This document shows, piece after piece, positions 48,360 to 59,968 of a stretch of DNA of 64,000 nucleotides. The stretch comes from Glandiceps talaboti (lineage: Eukaryota > Hemichordata > Enteropneusta > Spengelidae): positions 17,595,098 to 17,659,097 of the forward strand of contig NC_135560.1 in assembly GCF_964340395.1 (NCBI RefSeq), in the 5' to 3' direction. Made by a program: the position numbers and the translations under genes. The notes below the pieces were generated by a model. That model was not told the origin of the DNA and did not search any database. It worked only from the letters and a program-made list of their open reading frames with translations. Within the stretch, counting starts at the first letter, position 1, and each line of letters opens with the position of its first letter.

Positions 48360-51300
48360 GGCATGAAGAGCTGACATTTCAGCATCAAAAGAAGGAAACA
48401 TCCATATATTTATGAACACTCATGTATACAAAAACTATAGTATCTAGGGGTTAGATGTATTTCCTGCGTCTTGGCCATGACCTGGCACTACCATTATCTC
48501 TGGGGTGGCTTTGCTTCATTGAGGGGCTTAGTGAGATACGCTATAGACATTGGGTGCTAAGTGAGTGTGAGCAAACCCTTTTATATAATGGTAAGGTCCA
48601 AGTCAAAGCCAGGGTGCAGCATACTACACCTGATCCATATCTAGTATGAGGTTAGTCCAAATTTTGCATGTAAATATAGAATAACATGTTATTTCTCAAA
48701 TGCCTGGTGTCTGTAGCAGTTTTACAATCGACACCGACCCTGTGTTGACATTTTTGTAAGACATGTACACTGTAAGTTTTTTCTTCCAAAAGTGTGTAAA
48801 AATAGAAGAAACAGAATTCTTCTGATGTCAGATGTGAAGTCTTTTGAAACTGTATCCAAAGATTTTATTGCAGATTTGTTTTTTTTAATTTGCTGTGTAT
48901 CAAAAACAGTGTCTTGTTTAGAGTTACTCATTTCCTGAGGTCATATATTGTGCAAAGGTAAAAGGTCAGCTGTTGTCAAATATCATGTGTTGCCAGGAAT
49001 CTTTCTTACAGCTCAAAGATAGCAACACACATCACTTGGCAGTGTGTAGTGTAGACAACTAGTGTGCCACCTGAAAAAATTGATAATTTTTGGTAAGTAT
49101 ATCATAATTTCTGAGACACTTGATGGCATTTGTTGAATAGGGAACTTGCAATTCCACCATCTTGAAAAGTGCATCATGGGAGGTATTTTATTGACAAATA
49201 TGTATTTGATGACTGTTGTAAACAATCTCATTATTTGTAAACAAAAATAATCTAGTAATGGTTACCTGAGGGCTATCCTGATCGGGTATTCCGACAACTA
49301 CAAATCTCACAATATTGTGCATCTGAGCATACTCGGTGTAGATTGCAAGTTACTTAATCAGAGCAATGTTGTAGTCTTGGTTATGTAGACTGACTCGCTG
49401 TAGTGACCGATCAACAAAGTCTTGAAGAATGCTGTACAAATTGATTGGAACATGAGATAGTGACTGTCACTGAACTCGGACTTTTCTCATTAGATGAAAC
49501 CTATTGTTACTTTTCATTTTCATTAATTCTATGTATTTCAGGAAAATCATGCAATGAAATTGTTGAAAATTATCTTTGTTAGAAGATACACTAAAATATT
49601 GTGAGCAAGAGTTGCCACCTTGTGATAGCAATCATGGGGTCACGTTGGTCAACCTGTCTCCATGCCGCTATCTTGTTCCAATTGGTTGTGTTCTAGCATT
49701 CTCCCATAGTCAGCTTGGGTGACCGTGAGGAGTAGCCACCAACTGTGAATCTGGTTAACTGAGACGGAACACTGTCAAAGCTAAATCAAGAATAGACATG
49801 AAACTTGTTAGATAAATTGGCCAAAGAAATCCAGACTAAAGTATTCCCAAATAAAGTGCCTCAATAACGTGGTACATGTGTGTACCAGTAGTCTTTAAGA
49901 TATGACATTCATGCTACGTTATCAGCTACCACTCACATGGTTTAGAAGCCCGATAGGGTTGAACAACACGATGTATCTTACAGTCTAGTGTTCATCAAAG
50001 TATGAGTCATCACTATATAACTCAAGGCATGACATCGGAACTGACTTATTTTGGTGTATATTATAACATAAAGAAATAGTACGATTCTTGAGGATAATTG
50101 TCTTACAATGATTTAATTTATGCTAATGATATACAGTAATCCTCCTGCCTCCAAATCTTAGAGATACAGCTTATCTGACAGCAGTCTGACAAAATATTTT
50201 TATAACATCTGTCTGTACGTGTGTTTGATTATCCAACAAGAAAACCCATTGTACTGACAACAGAAACAACTGTCATGTTCAAGAATCTAAAATGAAACAG
50301 GCATACAGTATGTACAGTAGCCTGTCTACATTACTGATCTTTGACTATGATAGCTCTAACCCAGGCTGCGTACATCACTGCTCTGTGACTGTAATAGTTC
50401 TCACTTATACTTAACTTGGTCTAGAATCCTATGTCATATCGGAGTGTGGAGTGATTGATTACATACATCAAACTGTTTGATTATTCAAATGAAGTCATTG
50501 TGTAAATGTACATATGTAACTGCAACCCCCTTACAAGTTTCCAATGCATAAAGTGAGGTAATTTACATGTAATGCAAATATTACGTAAATCTAATCATAT
50601 CGCGTATTCAGATAACTGCTTTAAGGGGTGTGGCTAACTTAATCAGTTTGAATGGCTGCTGTAACAAGTTAAGCTGTATGTAGTTGACAGCTATCATAGA
50701 CACTGACCAGCAATGTAGGCGAGAGCTATTGTAGACACAGATCAGCAATGTAGACGGGCTATATCTACAGATATGGCAAGTGCTCTTACAAACTCCCATA
50801 TGTACAAAATGTCAAATGCCAGATAACAAGTCGGTGATTACTAAAATGAATCTGAATCTCACATTGTCATATATGTATAGATATGACGAGACTATAAGAG
50901 GTACCTTATCTGTGAAAATTGATAATTTATTGAGTGTCTGTCACATGATAAAAACAAAATAGCTCAGAATTTCTTTAGATATCTGAACTTAGTCAAATTC
51001 TGTGTTCATTTGTCTTAGTTGTGGTGCTTCTACCCAAAACTAGGTCAAATTTTCTGTATGAAAAGAAATAACTTTCATTTTATAGAAAACAAGAAAAGAG
51101 TATAATGCTTCTTTATAAGTTATGCAATTTATTATTTTTAAACATTGATTATCAAATTTACACACACGTTTGTCTTGGTGATATTGGTTTTAATCAAAAG
51201 ACATGATCTATTATTAGTAATGGCGCCTTCATTAGTTCAATTGAGTGTTGCCAACACCCACAATTACTGCAAGGAAAAACCATCACCATAACTGTAACGT

Positions 51301-52760
51301 TTTGCCAATGCAATGTCATTCAAAAGTGTACCTAAAACCATTATTGGTATTGTACAGCCTGTTTACACCACAATCTGTGATTTTGCTTTGTGGTCTCACT
51401 GACTGCTTGTAATGCTCTCAACTGCAATTATACACTCAAACTGATTGGTTGCAATGGGGAGTGATATCGCGCATCAGCTTTAATTGATCAAATAAAGTCA
51501 ATATGTAAATATGCCCTGATTGAGATAAACCAAGAATGACATCATTTATATATAGCAAATCTTATGTAAATATCTACAAACAGGCATTCTGATAAATGCC
51601 ATTGTGGGGCATGGCTAAATTAATTGGTTGCCATTGATAGTATTACAAGCTGTTAGTGAGACAGTGAAGTCAAATTACAGATCGCGATATAAACAAGCTT
51701 CATCTCAGACAATGTTATGCTGAACCTTTCCTTTCATAATCTGAATCCTGGCAACAACAGTATGGCTTTCATGTGGGGAGGGGGGGGGGGGTGTTAGAAG
51801 AATTTTTAACAATTCATTCACTTTAAATAATTTCTTTGTTTTAATCATCAAGTTAAACGTTGTCTTTTTTTTACAGCTTGCCACATACCCTTTCCTTTAT
51901 GCAGTGTGTAATGATATGTTTCAACGTGATATGAAAAGAAAGGTCATGTGAAACTTTTATTTTATGTCTAATATTTCAAACAAACTATTTGTAAATAATT
52001 CCTACAAGGACTGAGTTTGCATTGTATGTCCAATTTTTCTCTGGATAGCTTATATCAGAGAATGGAAACCATTATGCTGTTGTGTGATTTAGCAGTATAA
52101 TATTTCTATCATTAAAAAGCTCAGTACTCAAACAATTATTGGTTTTTTTGTCTCACTTCATTCTCCTCTTTCCTTAACCCGTACTACACTCCCGTGAGAA
52201 GAACTACTACGGTACACATTTCTTAATGTAAACTTACAAAGTATACACCTCAGAAGTAAACTGTTTAACCTTTGTGTATTACTTTATTCAAGAACTTAGA
52301 CCCATTCTCCATTCAAATCAAAGACAAAATGACAGGGGTCACCATACAAACTTTTTAATGAGAGGTAAAAATGAAGACCGTTTTAAATCCAATACTATAT
52401 CAAAACAACCAGGAACAAGCCTTCATATGGCAAATTTAATTTTGAGAGATTGAAGGAACTTTATATTTGATAAATTTATTTATTTACAACAGCAAAGAAG
52501 ACCAGGCAGATAAAGCATGGTATGAGTCTGCAAAAAGTTAACAAAGGAGTAGAAAGTGACACTTCTCAATCTGAAGTCAATAATGTACAGGAAAATTACA
52601 TAAAGACATCTTCTAAAGGTGGCCATTGTCTTTAGAATGATGCATTTCAATCTCATTGCTAGTTTCTGCAATCTCTTGAGGGGTTTCCAGCATGTGTCAC
52701 TATCAACCTAAAGTGTCTAAAATTTGGAAGTTTTTGCAATTTACATCAGTATAGATACTG
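48360..52760. other. Intergenic spacer, no gene recognised
   Basis: No recognisable exon on either strand. Segments 50420-50720 and 51440-51690 are diverged copies of one repeat. A poly-G run lies near 51779-51791. Confidence 0.5.
50420..50720 (+). repeat. Diverged dispersed repeat, copy 1 (copy 2 at 51440-51690)
   Basis: Shares with 51440-51690, in the same order, GGAGTGAT-GAT, AAATGTACATATGTAA / AAATATGCC, TAATGCAAATATTACGTAAAT / ATAGCAAATCTTATGTAAAT, CAGATAACTGCTTTAAGGGG / CTGATAAATGCCATTGTGGGG, TGTGGCTAACTTAAT / CATGGCTAAATTAAT and ACAAGTTAAGCTGT / TACAAGCTGTTAG. About 1 kb apart in direct orientation. Confidence 0.45.
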
Positions 52761-52769
52761 TTTTCCATT

Positions 52770-53085
52770 AAGTAGTAAATAGTTTTAGTACTTAGTATCA
52801 TTGAGAAAATGAACCGAGCATGTAACTTGTTGCAGGCATTCCATGCTTGACCTTTGTGGGACATAGTCCTTTTTGCTGTCAGCTACATAGGATCCAAGAT
52901 ATTTGAAATCTAATACCTCTTTGAGTTGAGTGCCGTCCTAGGAAGAGATTGGTCTATGGTTCTCATCTGCATTGATAGTCATGTATTCGATCTTACTGGA
53001 GTTATAAAGAAAGAGATCATCTTTGGCGGAAGCATCTTCAAGTGATGTTAAGAGATCTTGGGCATCCTGCAGCAAAGCAGCTGTG
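52770..53085 (-). pseudogene. Decayed RTE-like LINE reverse transcriptase (C-terminal part)
   Basis: The minus-strand reading from 53083 gives DAQDLLTSLEDASAKDDLF, then SSKIEYMTIN, an in-frame TAG, DGTQLKEVLDFKYLGSYV, and after a frameshift KGQAWNACNKLHA. This is the thumb/post-RT region of RTE-like or similar endonuclease-RT elements (the hxxSKTEYMxh...hKxVxDFKYLGS pattern). At least one stop and one frameshift make it non-functional. It abuts the + strand LINE remnant within about 15 bp. Confidence 0.7.
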
Positions 53086-53097
53086 AGGACAATCCCC

Positions 53098-54505
53098 TAT
53101 TGCAAAAAATCACAAACCCAGCTGTTCGACTGACTATCATCCAGTAGCCCTTACTTCAATCGTAATGAAGTGTTTTGAGTGTAAACAGTATTGTCCACAG
53201 CTATCTTAGGAAATACACGGATTCCCATCTTGACCCATACCAATTCGCATATAGACGCAATAAAGGTACAGATGATGCCACACTCACCCTTCTACATAAT
53301 GCATATAGTCATCTTGAACAGCCAGATTCATTTATACGTATTTTACTTATAGACTTCTGCTTTTAACACCATTCAACCTCATCTCATGGCTCAAAAACTG
53401 CTCAAGTTTGATGTAAATCCTAGGCTTTTTCTATGGATTACTGATTTTCTAGTGAACCGACCTCAGTCCGTCCGTTATCAGTCTGCCATTTCTGTTTGTC
53501 ATTCTACTTTCACTGGAGCCCCACAACAAAGTACAGTTCTTTCCCCCATTCTTTTCACCCTCTACACAAACAACTGCTCTGGTAGCGAATCCACCCCACT
53601 TATCAAATATTCCGACGATTCTGCTTTCGAAGATTTGTCCAATTCTGACTCTACTTATTTCAGTGAAGTGGCTAAGTTTGCAAAGTTCGATGCAAAGAAA
53701 ATTATTTAGATTTTAATGTTAAAAAGACAAAAGAGATGGTCATAGACTTCAGGAAAAATCCTCCCAAAACTTGATTTCAAGCCTTTTTATTGAATGTATT
53801 AGAGTAGACCGTGTGACCTCGGGAGTATAAGTACTTGGGTACTATTTTAGACGACAAACTGAACTTCAAAGCACATATCGATTTTATTAAAAACAAATGT
53901 CAGTCCTAGAATGTATTGTTTACAGAAACTTAGGTCACTTGGTGTGAACCTGGATATTTAAAAACAAACTTTTTACGGTAGCTTTGTAGAATCTGTTTTA
54001 ACTTTTTCAATTTTGTGCTGGTTTCGGCAGTGTGAAGTGTAAGAGTGTTCTGGGTTAGAGTCGTGATACAATGGAATGTGTGTAGAAAAGTTATTGGTGA
54101 AGAACAATCAAGTTTAAATGAATTATACACCTGCAGGGTCAGTAAGAAGGCCATGGCCATGATAAGTGATAAGCACTATGTTTTAACTGGATTTTTTGAA
54201 TTACTTCCATCTGATCGCCGGTTCCGTGCTCCAAAAACTAGAACAATGAGAGCAAAAACAAGTTTTATCCCGAATGCAATCAATATTTTAAATAACCCAA
54301 GGTGAAAAGTTTTTAACATGCCATCGAGAACCGTTGACTTTTTAACTTCAGTGATGCTACTTTTGTTGTGTACGTATGTTCATTTCTGTACATTAGGGGG
54401 TCAGGTGTATTACTGTATGTGTATTATTGTAGTTTTGTATTCTTTGCGACCACATTAATTAATTTCTCTGTACAGAGATAATAAAGTTTTCTTGTATCTT
54501 GTATC
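53098..54505 (+). pseudogene. Decayed jockey/CR1/L2-type LINE, reverse transcriptase and 3' end
   Basis: Successive frames give SIVHSYLRKYTDSHLDPYQF and AYRRNKGTDDATLTLLHNA, then LLIDF with a frameshift where DFxSAFNT should be. MAQKLLKFDVNPRLFLWITD and GAPQ-x-TVLSPILFTLYTN follow, then the catalytic-site motif YSDDSA in place of Y/FADD. A later frame at 54045-54305 gives FELLPSDRRFRAPKTRTMRA and SFIPNAINILN, the usual ORF2 end. The element finishes AATAAAGTTTTCTTGTATC near 54500. Several frameshifts and stops make it dead. It is 5'-truncated, lacking the endonuclease domain. Confidence 0.8.
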
Positions 54506-54806
54506 GAATGGCTGTGATGGGAATGTTTGGTTTATTTTTTCTGATAGAACTGGGGGTGAGGGAGATGGATGGGCAGATGCCTGCTCTATTTTAACTCTAC
54601 TATTGGTATGGTGGTGCGAGTGGGTGTAGGTTGTGTAAGGTTCATTCTTTACTTGTCTGTGATTCCTGCTACCACTTGGAGGGTGGGGAGAGTCATTGAC
54701 TGCTTGTATAGTAATACAAATTCAAGGTTTCTGTAACATAATGAAACAGTCGACAACACACTTCAATTAAGTTAAAGCAAATCTTGTATGTCATCAGATC
54801 AATACC

Positions 54807-54969
54807 CAATCTGATTAAAATCTGATGTGGTGATCGCCGCCTTCCCACTCCCTGATGTGGTGAAAGCGGCTAGATGCACTCGGAACAAAACAAACGACAC
54901 AAAACGATGGAAATAGAGGTAAATAAAGGCATCTAGCCGCTTCTACCACATCAGATTTTAATCAGATTG
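54807..54969. mobile_element. Foldback MITE (family B), copy 2, complete with TSD
   Basis: CAATCTGATTAAAATCTGAT at the left end is mirrored exactly by ATCAGATTTTAATCAGATTG at the right end, and the pairing extends through GTGG/CCAC. The interior carries GCGGCTAGATGC and its inverse GCATCTAGCCGC. CAATACC occurs directly before (54800-54806) and 2 bp after (54972-54978) the element, a likely target-site duplication of about 7-8 bp. Too short to encode a transposase. Confidence 0.75.
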
Positions 54970-55768
54970 ACCAATACCAGTTCTGTACTGATAAGTGAAA
55001 GTGAATGACACCAACACATTTTGCCTTGTTTATTATCGAATATCATAATTTAACACGGTAAATTCACAAGGTATCCTTTCCCTTTCAATCCCCAACAACG
55101 CAAACCCCATGCATTTATATTTCCATATGTACAACACACCGTTTGCACATTCTATAACATCTTCACACAGTAAATGTTCAGAAGGTTCAACAGTGAAGTA
55201 GTTCAAATGAAAACACAAATAATTTGCCACCATATTTGGTAAAGATCATAGAAATAATAATGTAACTGTTGGATTGATTCAGAGCAGACTAAATTACTTT
55301 GTTTCCTTTTGTGTAGAAATTTTCTAACAGTGACCATTTTGTCAGATACAAAATAGTACCAACATATTATCGCGTATTTTGTAAAAATCATACTCATGCA
55401 AATTGTCCATTTTGTGTATTTAATTAGATTCGGAAAATTGATCTTCTTTGTTGTTTTCTCAAAAGAAAAAAGTAGACCTGTTCACTGCAGGCAGTCATTA
55501 AAATCCGATGTACGTAGTGTACAGGTAGCGATTTCTTTTTGGCAGCTACTTTTACTGTCGCTTGTTCTTTTGTGATCATCGCTCATCAGATTGGGCCCGT
55601 CCAGACATGTTCCGCCAGTTTCGAAGATATCATGATTGAGGTCCATATTCGACCAACCAAAAGGTAACAATCATTCCAAGTTTACTTTTCCCAAAGAGAC
55701 TATATTTCAAAGTCCAATTTGATTCTGGAACCATGAACAATATATTTTCCAGTGTTGTTTTTAATAGA

Positions 55769-56671
55769 TTATAGTTTTGAAGTTATTGACATATGTGGAG
55801 TTTTCTTGAAAACGCTGTAATGTACCAAATCGAGGGGCATTAAACCGGGATATTTCTTGAACACTTGCAGCATAGCCGTGTTATTCTCTGGTGCGCTTAA
55901 GCACACGTGTTTGTATCCGTTATCAAATAGACGAGACATCATCTCCGCACTCCTGATCTGTGCAAACTTCTTATTCCTGTACTCTGGATGAGTATAGCCA
56001 AAGCCAGGTTCACCGTGCTGTATCATCAAAGCCCATGACACCGGGTCAACTCGGTTAGGGACATATATGGCAACTGACGGAAATTCTTCAATCATTTTCC
56101 TACAAAGTGGAACGGCGGTCGGTGACGAATAGCTGGTCTTCGATACAAGAAGCTCTGCATGTTGAGGTTTAAGTGGTGCCATTGTATAGCCCTTTGGAAG
56201 TGACTGTGCTTGTTTCTGCATATTCTCTATAGTAGCTTTGTTTAACTCCCTTATATACAATCGATGGGTGTAGTTTTGGTCAATCTGGAATCCATGATTG
56301 TTCATGTACTGGATGATGGTATTCAGGAACTTATTGTCCAAACACATGAAGATGACAGTATCGGTAGGATTGTAACCATCGAGACGGCGTTCAGTAAGTC
56401 TGACTTTGTCAAACATTAGTGTTAATTTGTCCGGATCGTCGCAGTACAGGTACCAACTGCTGTCATCAACTTTAGCCCCAATACTTGGACCATGACACAG
56501 TATAGTAGTGCAATTCTTGATATTATTGTCATCAACAAATATCTGTGTTCTGTCCCATTTTTTGTCTTTGACATGTCTCACAAGATTGTACACTGGTAGA
56601 GACTCTGGCTGCCGATCTTCGAGGTGATTTAATAGAAGTTCCAAGGCTTTCGGATTTTGAGCTATGTCCAT
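55769..56671 (-). CDS. Glycine N-acyltransferase-like protein, copy A
   Basis: Single open frame of 300 aa from ATG 56671. An in-frame upstream extension to 56695 is less likely, because a TGTGTTTCAG acceptor at about 56691 and a CAAAG-GTAAAG donor near 56766 suggest a small 5' UTR intron. The N-terminal GLYAT-type domain has PESLPVYNLVRHV and the VDD-NIKNCTT-LCHG strand. The C-terminal GNAT fold has VSWALMIQHGEPGFGYTHPE then YRNKKFAQIRSAEM. GLYAT family members are about 290-300 aa and transfer acyl groups from acyl-CoA to glycine or similar amines, in detoxication. The CoA pyrophosphate loop usually has a Gly-rich R/QGxG; here it is YRNKKFA, so activity or substrate may differ. Head-to-head with copy B; 274 of 300 residues identical. 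Confidence 0.85.
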   Translation of the reverse strand: MDIAQNPKALELLLNHLEDRQPESLPVYNLVRHVKDKKWDRTQIFVDDNNIKNCTTILCHGPSIGAKVDDSSWYLYCDDPDKLTLMFDKVRLTERRLDGYNPTDTVIFMCLDNKFLNTIIQYMNNHGFQIDQNYTHRLYIRELNKATIENMQKQAQSLPKGYTMAPLKPQHAELLVSKTSYSSPTAVPLCRKMIEEFPSVAIYVPNRVDPVSWALMIQHGEPGFGYTHPEYRNKKFAQIRSAEMMSRLFDNGYKHVCLSAPENNTAMLQVFKKYPGLMPLDLVHYSVFKKTPHMSITSKL

Positions 56672-57043
56672 TGCTGATGACAAATACTGAAACACAGTAA
56701 CACTTGTATGAAGTTTGCAAAATGGTCAGTCGGCTCACACTAGCTGACCCAATTTCGACTTTACCTTTGCACACGGATTTGTTGGTTCAAGTACAGTATT
56801 CATACCGTCGGACCGATAATTTTACTTTGCAAGACTAGTGTGCCCTCTCGCGGGGTTTCTGGCTCGTACTTTTGGTTATCCCATGCAACAAAGTACGACT
56901 AGTCACTATATTAAAGAGGACCATGGTTAGTGTGACCCCATGTGACCCGCCTGACCCTACCGACCTTATGCATAGTACTAGTACCGTAGTCTCTAGTTCG
57001 CAAGCTATCCTTGCCAGTCATTGTTGCGTTTCTGTCATCAGCA
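56672..57043. promoter_or_regulatory. Shared 5' region between divergent GLYAT-like copies
   Basis: 372 bp separate the two start codons. Near copy A there is a possible 5' UTR intron (donor about 56766, acceptor about 56691, minus strand). Upstream of copy B a CTATATTAAAG motif at about 56906 could be a TATA element. Apart from about 15 bp before each ATG, the two flanks are not obviously homologous here. Confidence 0.4.
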
Positions 57044-57946
57044 ATGGAGATATCTAAAAATCCAAAAACCTTGGAACTTCTATTAAATCACCTTGAAGAT
57101 CGACAGCCAGAGTCTCTACCAGTGTACAATCTTGTGAGACATGTCAAAGACAAAAAATGGGACAGAACACAAATATTTGTTGACGACGATAATATCAAGA
57201 ATTGCACCACTGTACTGTGTCATGGTCCAAGTATTGGGGCTAAAGTCGATGACAGCAGTTGGTACCTGTACTGCGACGATCCGGACAAATTAACACTAAC
57301 GTTTGACAAAGTCAGACTTACTGAACGCCGTTTGTATAGTATCGGTCATACCGATACTGTCATCTTCATGTGTTTGGACAATAAGTTCCTGAATACCATC
57401 ATCCAGTACATGAACAATCATGGATTCCAGATTGACCAAAACTACACCCATCGATTGTATATAAGGGAGTTAAACAAAGCTACTATAGAGAATATGCAGA
57501 AACAAGCACAGTCACTTCCAAGGGGTTATACAATGGCACCACTTAAACCTCAACATGCAGAGCTTCTTGTATCGAAGACCAGCTATTCGTCACCGACCGC
57601 CGTTCCACTTTGTAGGAAAATGATTGAAGAATTTCCGTCAGTTGCCATATATGCCCCTAACCGAGTTGACCCGGTGTCATGGGCTTTGATGATACAGCAC
57701 GGTGAACCTGGCTTTGGCTATACTCATCCAGAGTACAGGAATAAGAAGTTTGCACAGATCAGGAGTGCGGAGATGATGTCTCGTCTATTTCATAGCGGAT
57801 ACAAACAAGTGTGTTTATGTACTACGGATGACAACACAGCGATGCTGAAAGTGTTCAAGAAATATCCCGGCTTAATGCCCCTCCATTTGGTACATTACAG
57901 CGTTTTCAAGAAAACTCGACAGATGTCAATAACTTCAAAACTATAG
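57044..57946 (+). CDS. Glycine N-acyltransferase-like protein, copy B
   Basis: Single open frame of 300 aa, chosen to start at the ATG matching copy A; an earlier in-frame ATG at 57011 is not supported by homology. It has the same two-domain GLYAT/GNAT layout and the same atypical YRNKKFA loop as copy A. The 26 differences are clustered: residues 98-102 (DGYNP to YSIGH), 250-263 and 292-293, while 103-159 and 205-249 are identical. A sequence like TTTCTGTCATCAG just before the ATG could be a 3' splice site. Intact frames in both copies argue that both are, or recently were, functional. Presumed acyl-CoA conjugating enzyme; substrate unknown. Confidence 0.85.
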   Translation: MEISKNPKTLELLLNHLEDRQPESLPVYNLVRHVKDKKWDRTQIFVDDDNIKNCTTVLCHGPSIGAKVDDSSWYLYCDDPDKLTLTFDKVRLTERRLYSIGHTDTVIFMCLDNKFLNTIIQYMNNHGFQIDQNYTHRLYIRELNKATIENMQKQAQSLPRGYTMAPLKPQHAELLVSKTSYSSPTAVPLCRKMIEEFPSVAIYAPNRVDPVSWALMIQHGEPGFGYTHPEYRNKKFAQIRSAEMMSRLFHSGYKQVCLCTTDDNTAMLKVFKKYPGLMPLHLVHYSVFKKTRQMSITSKL

Positions 57947-57986
57947 TGTAAACAACACTGGAAAATATATTGTTCAATGTTCCAAG

Positions 57987-58085
57987 TTTTCTGTAGTACA
58001 TGTACTTGTCATCCCACTGATCCCCCCCTAAATTTGCGTGAGGACGGGATGAGAAGAGCGCCCACAACGGCTGATCTTTCAGTCT
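57987..58085 (-). mobile_element. 99-bp insertion with 10-bp target-site duplication
   Basis: Flanked by ATGTTCCAAG at 57977-57986 and 58086-58095. The equivalent flank of copy A has one uninterrupted ATGGTTCCAGAATC, which marks the empty site. Read on the minus strand it starts AGACTGAAAGATCAGCCGTT and ends with GAAAA. A partial relative is at 23185-23240. A TSD of this length and an A-rich end point to LINE-mobilised SINE-like insertion. Confidence 0.7.
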
Positions 58086-59637
58086 ATGTTCCAAGAATCT
58101 GTGAAATATACGTCACTTTGGGAAAGTTAATTTGGAATGATTGCTACGTTTTGATCGGTTTGCTATGGACCTTGATCATGCAATACTGTTTAGAGTTAAT
58201 GTCTTTGAAACTGATGGAACACGTTTGGCTTTCTAAAATACGCTTTGCCCACATGTTAGACACCGCAGTCAGACACAAAACCCGAGAAATTTATAACATA
58301 TGGAAAGTGTGTGGGAAAATAAACCGAGGAACATGTACTACATGAAGTCATACTCTTTTTTCTACAGAAAAAAAAACAAGTATCAATTTGTCAAGTATAT
58401 ATCAATTTGTCAATTACAAAATAAAGAAAGAAAAATTAAGTTGGAAGCTAGCCATTCACATTTGAAATATGTAAATTTAACCGTCATGAGTCCTTGAGAA
58501 GCTTCGAATTGAATATTCCTTGCTTTGAAAAATAAATTATGTGATACCATGATCATTTATCAGTAGACTACAGATATAAACATGAATTTTCTGTGGACTG
58601 TAAGATATGTCGTATATAGCTCAGCGTTGACCGATGCGTAAGGCTGAGGGCGCCCCGACACGGCGTACTGTGACTTTCGTGGACTGAAAATGGTACATTG
58701 TTGAAGTTAAGATCTGAGATTTTTTGGGACGAGTTTTATATTTGCTTTAGGGTGTCTTGACCGGGAAACCAACTGTTAACAACGTACTATAATTGGAAAT
58801 TATCAATATCTACAATAACCATTCAGTTATTGTTGGCAAAAAGACACCATATACTACATGGCTATAAGTTTTCATGCACACATTATGAGTGAAATGTATA
58901 ACTATATACATGTATCATGTGGAATATGAAATTACCACAGGAAAGGATAAACTAGAGACACGGTGTAGAAAAGAGACATAACAGAGAAGGTAACACATGA
59001 AGCAATGAAATTTAATATTTACACAAAGTTGTCAAAAAATAAAAACAAACTAATCAAAAAACATGTCTTTTTATGTTGGCAGAAAGACTTTTAGCATGGT
59101 GGATTGATAATTCGAAAGATAAAATTATAGGCTGTAACAGTCATGATCATTTGCCATTTTGACCTCATTATCAGCTTGCGCTGATTACATCAATGGAATA
59201 TTCCCGCTTCTTGATTCTCAGACAACCAGTTTGAAGAATAATAAAATCTGACATCGTCACCATGTTGACAAAAACCTGTGTAGATCTGTGTAGTATTTCG
59301 TAATACATGTAATGTGTGCAGAAGACTAAGCTGTCTGTACAGAAATCTGGACTACTTAAATGAAATGTTTGCTCTTAATGTTTCACCTTTGGAATAAATA
59401 TAGCAGTGTTAAACATAATATATTACATCGTGAAATTAATTGTTTGACACATTTTAATTCACAGTCAGCAGTTATTTACTGTACTAATTGTTTCGAAATT
59501 TAAACTCAGTTGTCTGATGATCGCACTATGCGTGAAACTTCGAGTTACAACCAAGAAAGAGTTCCAGAACCACCAAAACTATTGCGCTCTGCCACTGCGG
59601 TATAGAGCACTGTCTTAGCAGATTGATACTCACCGAG

Positions 59638-59638
<1 letters not shown>

Positions 59639-59724
<86 letters not shown>
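59639..59724. repeat. (TA)n dinucleotide microsatellite
   Basis: 86 bp of uninterrupted TA, self-complementary and prone to cruciform formation. Confidence 0.97.
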
Positions 59725-59725
<1 letters not shown>

Positions 59726-59739
59726 TAATTCAGTGTAAT

Positions 59740-59968
<229 letters not shown>

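Noticed and set aside
57906-58094. Minus-strand 62-codon ORF
   Set aside because: Covers the 99-bp inserted repeat and the 3' end of the GLYAT-like copy B in antisense.
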